This document shows positions 11,019-12,112 of a stretch of 12,112 bases of DNA, piece after piece. The stretch's first letter is position 1. The number at the start of each line of letters is the position of its first letter. The stretch spans positions 1 to 12,112 of the forward strand of contig NZ_JANYGJ010000042.1 in the NCBI RefSeq assembly GCF_025362455.1. Reading direction: 5' to 3'. The stretch is from Deinococcus sp. GTDB lineage: Bacteria > Deinococcota > Deinococci > Deinococcales > Deinococcaceae. A model generated the notes under the pieces. The model was given only the letters and a program-made list of their open reading frames with translations, ran no database searches and was not told where the DNA came from. A program made the position numbers and the translations under genes.

Positions 11019-11327
11019 ATGCCTATCACCCCTGAAATGGTTGCCGAGCTGCGCGGGCAAGCTCCAAGCGATTTTTCGCCCCTGAATTTGCTCGACCAAT
11101 GGCAGTATGGCACTCCCGGTTATCACCTCTCCGCCCGTGTCCTCGACATGGCCGACCTCATCGCCGCCCAGGCCGCCGAACTGGAGGCGTACAGGGGCAG
11201 GGAGGTGCAGTTGTGGGAGATGGTGGACAGGTGGCGAACGCAGGCGAGTCACTGGTGTGTGGCCAGCGATCTGGAAATGTGTAGCGCCGATGTTGTCATC
11301 ATCCTGAACGCCGAGGCGGGATCGTGA
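11019..11327 (+). CDS. Hypothetical phage protein
   Basis: A 102-residue ORF starts at ATG 11019 with AAGGAG shortly upstream. It opens with a short Pro-rich part (MPITPEMVAELRGQAPSDF), then NLLDQWQYGTPGYHLSARVL. A likely long helix follows (MADLIAAQAAELEAYRGREV and QLWEMVDRWRTQ), which could form a coiled coil, and it ends in a hydrophobic strand (ADVVIILNA). No family is recognised. It overlaps the next tiny ORF (GTGA). Confidence 0.6.
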   Translation: MPITPEMVAELRGQAPSDFSPLNLLDQWQYGTPGYHLSARVLDMADLIAAQAAELEAYRGREVQLWEMVDRWRTQASHWCVASDLEMCSADVVIILNAEAGS

Positions 11328-11380
11328 AGCCCCCACCTCGCACCCGTCCCCAGCGCTCCCCAGCGTCGAGGCGGCGATGA
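11324..11380 (+). CDS. Possible 18-residue basic peptide
   Basis: A short Arg/Pro-rich ORF from GTG 11324 to TGA 11378-11380 links the stop of one gene to the ATG (11377) of the next by overlaps on both sides. It may serve only as a translational bridge across an otherwise 49-base gap. Confidence 0.25.
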   Translation: MKPPPRTRPQRSPASRRR

Positions 11381-11808
11381 TGAGCCAGGGCACCCTCTCC
11401 CTCGCCCGCACGCTGGCCCGCATCAGTGAGCTGGCGCCCGATCTGATCCGGACTGAGCCGCGTGAAGCGTTGCTGGGGGGCAGTGAGGAGTACGGCCCGT
11501 TGCTGTATTGGGTTGACACACTCATCTGGAGGGCCGGGTTTCCAGATGCCCTCGCCATCAGGGTTCTGGACGCCGACGACCTTGACGTGTACCCCGCCGA
11601 TGTCCCCCGCATCCTCCCCGGCCTGATCGTCTGCTGCGAGGTGCGCGGCTGGGAGATGGAGCTACGCAGCGAGACGCAGGAGGACGGCTCTATGGCCTAC
11701 GGTGCCCGGCTACTGAGTAACGGCCCGTCTGCCTCCGGCGCCCCGACGTTCACACACGCCCTGGCGACGGTCATTTTGCTCAAGCTGCTGGAGGTGGGGA
11801 CGTCATGA
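11377..11808 (+). CDS. Hypothetical phage protein
   Basis: A 143-residue ORF starts at ATG 11377 (a second ATG at 11380 is also possible). It has an N-terminal helix (LSLARTLARISELAPDLIRT), an acidic middle with VLDADDLDVYPADVPRILPG, a beta-like segment (LIVCCEVRGWEMELRSETQE) and a hydrophobic end (HALATVILLKLLEVG). It is soluble-looking, acidic and not recognised. The small overlaps on both sides place it in the same operon as the VRR-NUC gene. Confidence 0.6.
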   Translation: MMSQGTLSLARTLARISELAPDLIRTEPREALLGGSEEYGPLLYWVDTLIWRAGFPDALAIRVLDADDLDVYPADVPRILPGLIVCCEVRGWEMELRSETQEDGSMAYGARLLSNGPSASGAPTFTHALATVILLKLLEVGTS

Positions 11809-11849
11809 CCCTACGCCTGAAGGCGGGGGCTTCCCGGCGGTCACGGTGA
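11805..11849 (+). other. Short linker ORF overlapping an IS-end-like hairpin
   Basis: A 14-residue ORF (MTLRLKAGASRRSR) overlaps genes on both sides. Its DNA has CGCCT (11814-11818), GA, AGGCG (11821-11825), then GGGGCTTCC. With the TGAC before it (11806-11809), the order resembles the right end of the IS in this window (TGAC, stem, GA, stem, then ATTCC). It could be a relic of an IS200/IS605 end; the stem is only 5 bp, so this is weak. Confidence 0.25.
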
Positions 11850-12112
11850 ATCATCGCTACCGGGCCAGGGTGAGCCGGGTGGACGGGGGTCCGCTCGAAG
11901 ACTCAATTCAGGCCAGCATCGTTCACTTGCTCCGGCTGCGCGGCTGGGTGGTGATGGAGGCGTTCAAGGGCAGCGCCAGGGGCGGCGTGGTGTATTCGAC
12001 CCCTGGCATACCGGATTTGATGGCGGTGAAAGCGGGCCGGATTGTATTGCTCGAAGTCAAGCGGCCCGGCGCCGGCAGGCTGAGCCCAGCACAAAAGCAC
12101 CTCCACGCCGCG
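11846..12112 (+). CDS. VRR-NUC domain nuclease (partial, cut by window end)
   Basis: The first 89 residues from GTG 11846 show a PD-(D/E)xK core of the VRR-NUC type: Glu18 in LEDSIQASIVHLLRLRGW, then TPGIPDLMAVKAGRIVLLEV with Asp57 and Glu70, KRPGAG with Lys72, and a following LSPAQKHLH with Gln83. Viral VRR-NUC proteins are structure-specific nucleases, some acting as Holliday-junction resolvases, and typically are about 90-150 residues long; so most of the protein is probably here. Position at the end of a replication and recombination block fits processing of branched phage DNA. The start overlaps a short ORF; the end is not seen. Confidence 0.88.
   Translation, partial: MNHRYRARVSRVDGGPLEDSIQASIVHLLRLRGWVVMEAFKGSARGGVVYSTPGIPDLMAVKAGRIVLLEVKRPGAGRLSPAQKHLHAA

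Noticed and set aside
10107..11612. Long - strand open frame of 501 codons
   Set aside because: It lies opposite to several overlapping + strand genes with start/stop coupling; long antisense frames are expected in GC-rich DNA, and no motif is visible.

Overview
The window is GC-rich, tightly packed and almost wholly coded on the + strand. It reads as the early-control and replication module of a temperate phage or prophage. The host is probably Deinococcus or a relative. That is inference from three things: the base composition, two promoters whose -10 box lies only 6 nt before the start codon (leaderless transcripts, common in Deinococcota), and a TnpB insertion sequence close in layout to ISDra2 of D. 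radiodurans. No integrase, tRNA, rRNA or CRISPR array was seen.

Layout. Bases 1-433 hold the end of an unrecognised gene, a broken HTH-like tail, two hairpin terminators and a very good promoter/operator. Bases 434-2416 hold an XRE-type regulator, an ORF6N/ORF6C antirepressor-like protein, two tiny ORFs (one zinc-ribbon-like), a relic of a C5-cytosine methyltransferase and a double winged-helix protein. Bases 2413 to about 3820 are an IS200/IS605-type (IS1341-like) element on the - strand. It encodes an apparently intact TnpB and has matching hairpins at both ends, a predicted omega-RNA and a readable guide. Bases 3823-5181 hold two one-helix membrane peptides, a small winged-helix-like protein and an ERF single-strand annealing protein.

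Bases 5182-5344 form a non-coding leader behind a good promoter. It has three tandem hairpins and a possible pseudoknot reaching to just before the ribosome binding site. It opens the replication block: a small unknown protein, an O-like initiator whose gene carries direct repeats that look like an internal origin, a DnaB-like helicase and a DnaG-like primase with a degenerate zinc site. Then follow a ParB/KorB-like protein (preceded by a duplicated relic of its own start), an ASCH protein, a protein with up to four HTH modules, unknown small proteins, and a VRR-NUC nuclease cut by the window end.

Almost every gene overlaps the next by ATGA, GTGA or TTGA, so the replication genes are probably translationally coupled. 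Together they suggest: repressor/antirepressor control, recombination by ERF, origin melting by the O-like protein, helicase and primase loading, and a nuclease for branched replication intermediates. The most novel items are the structured leader at 5222-5344, the origin-like repeats inside the initiator gene, and the TnpB element with its predicted guide inside the phage early operon.
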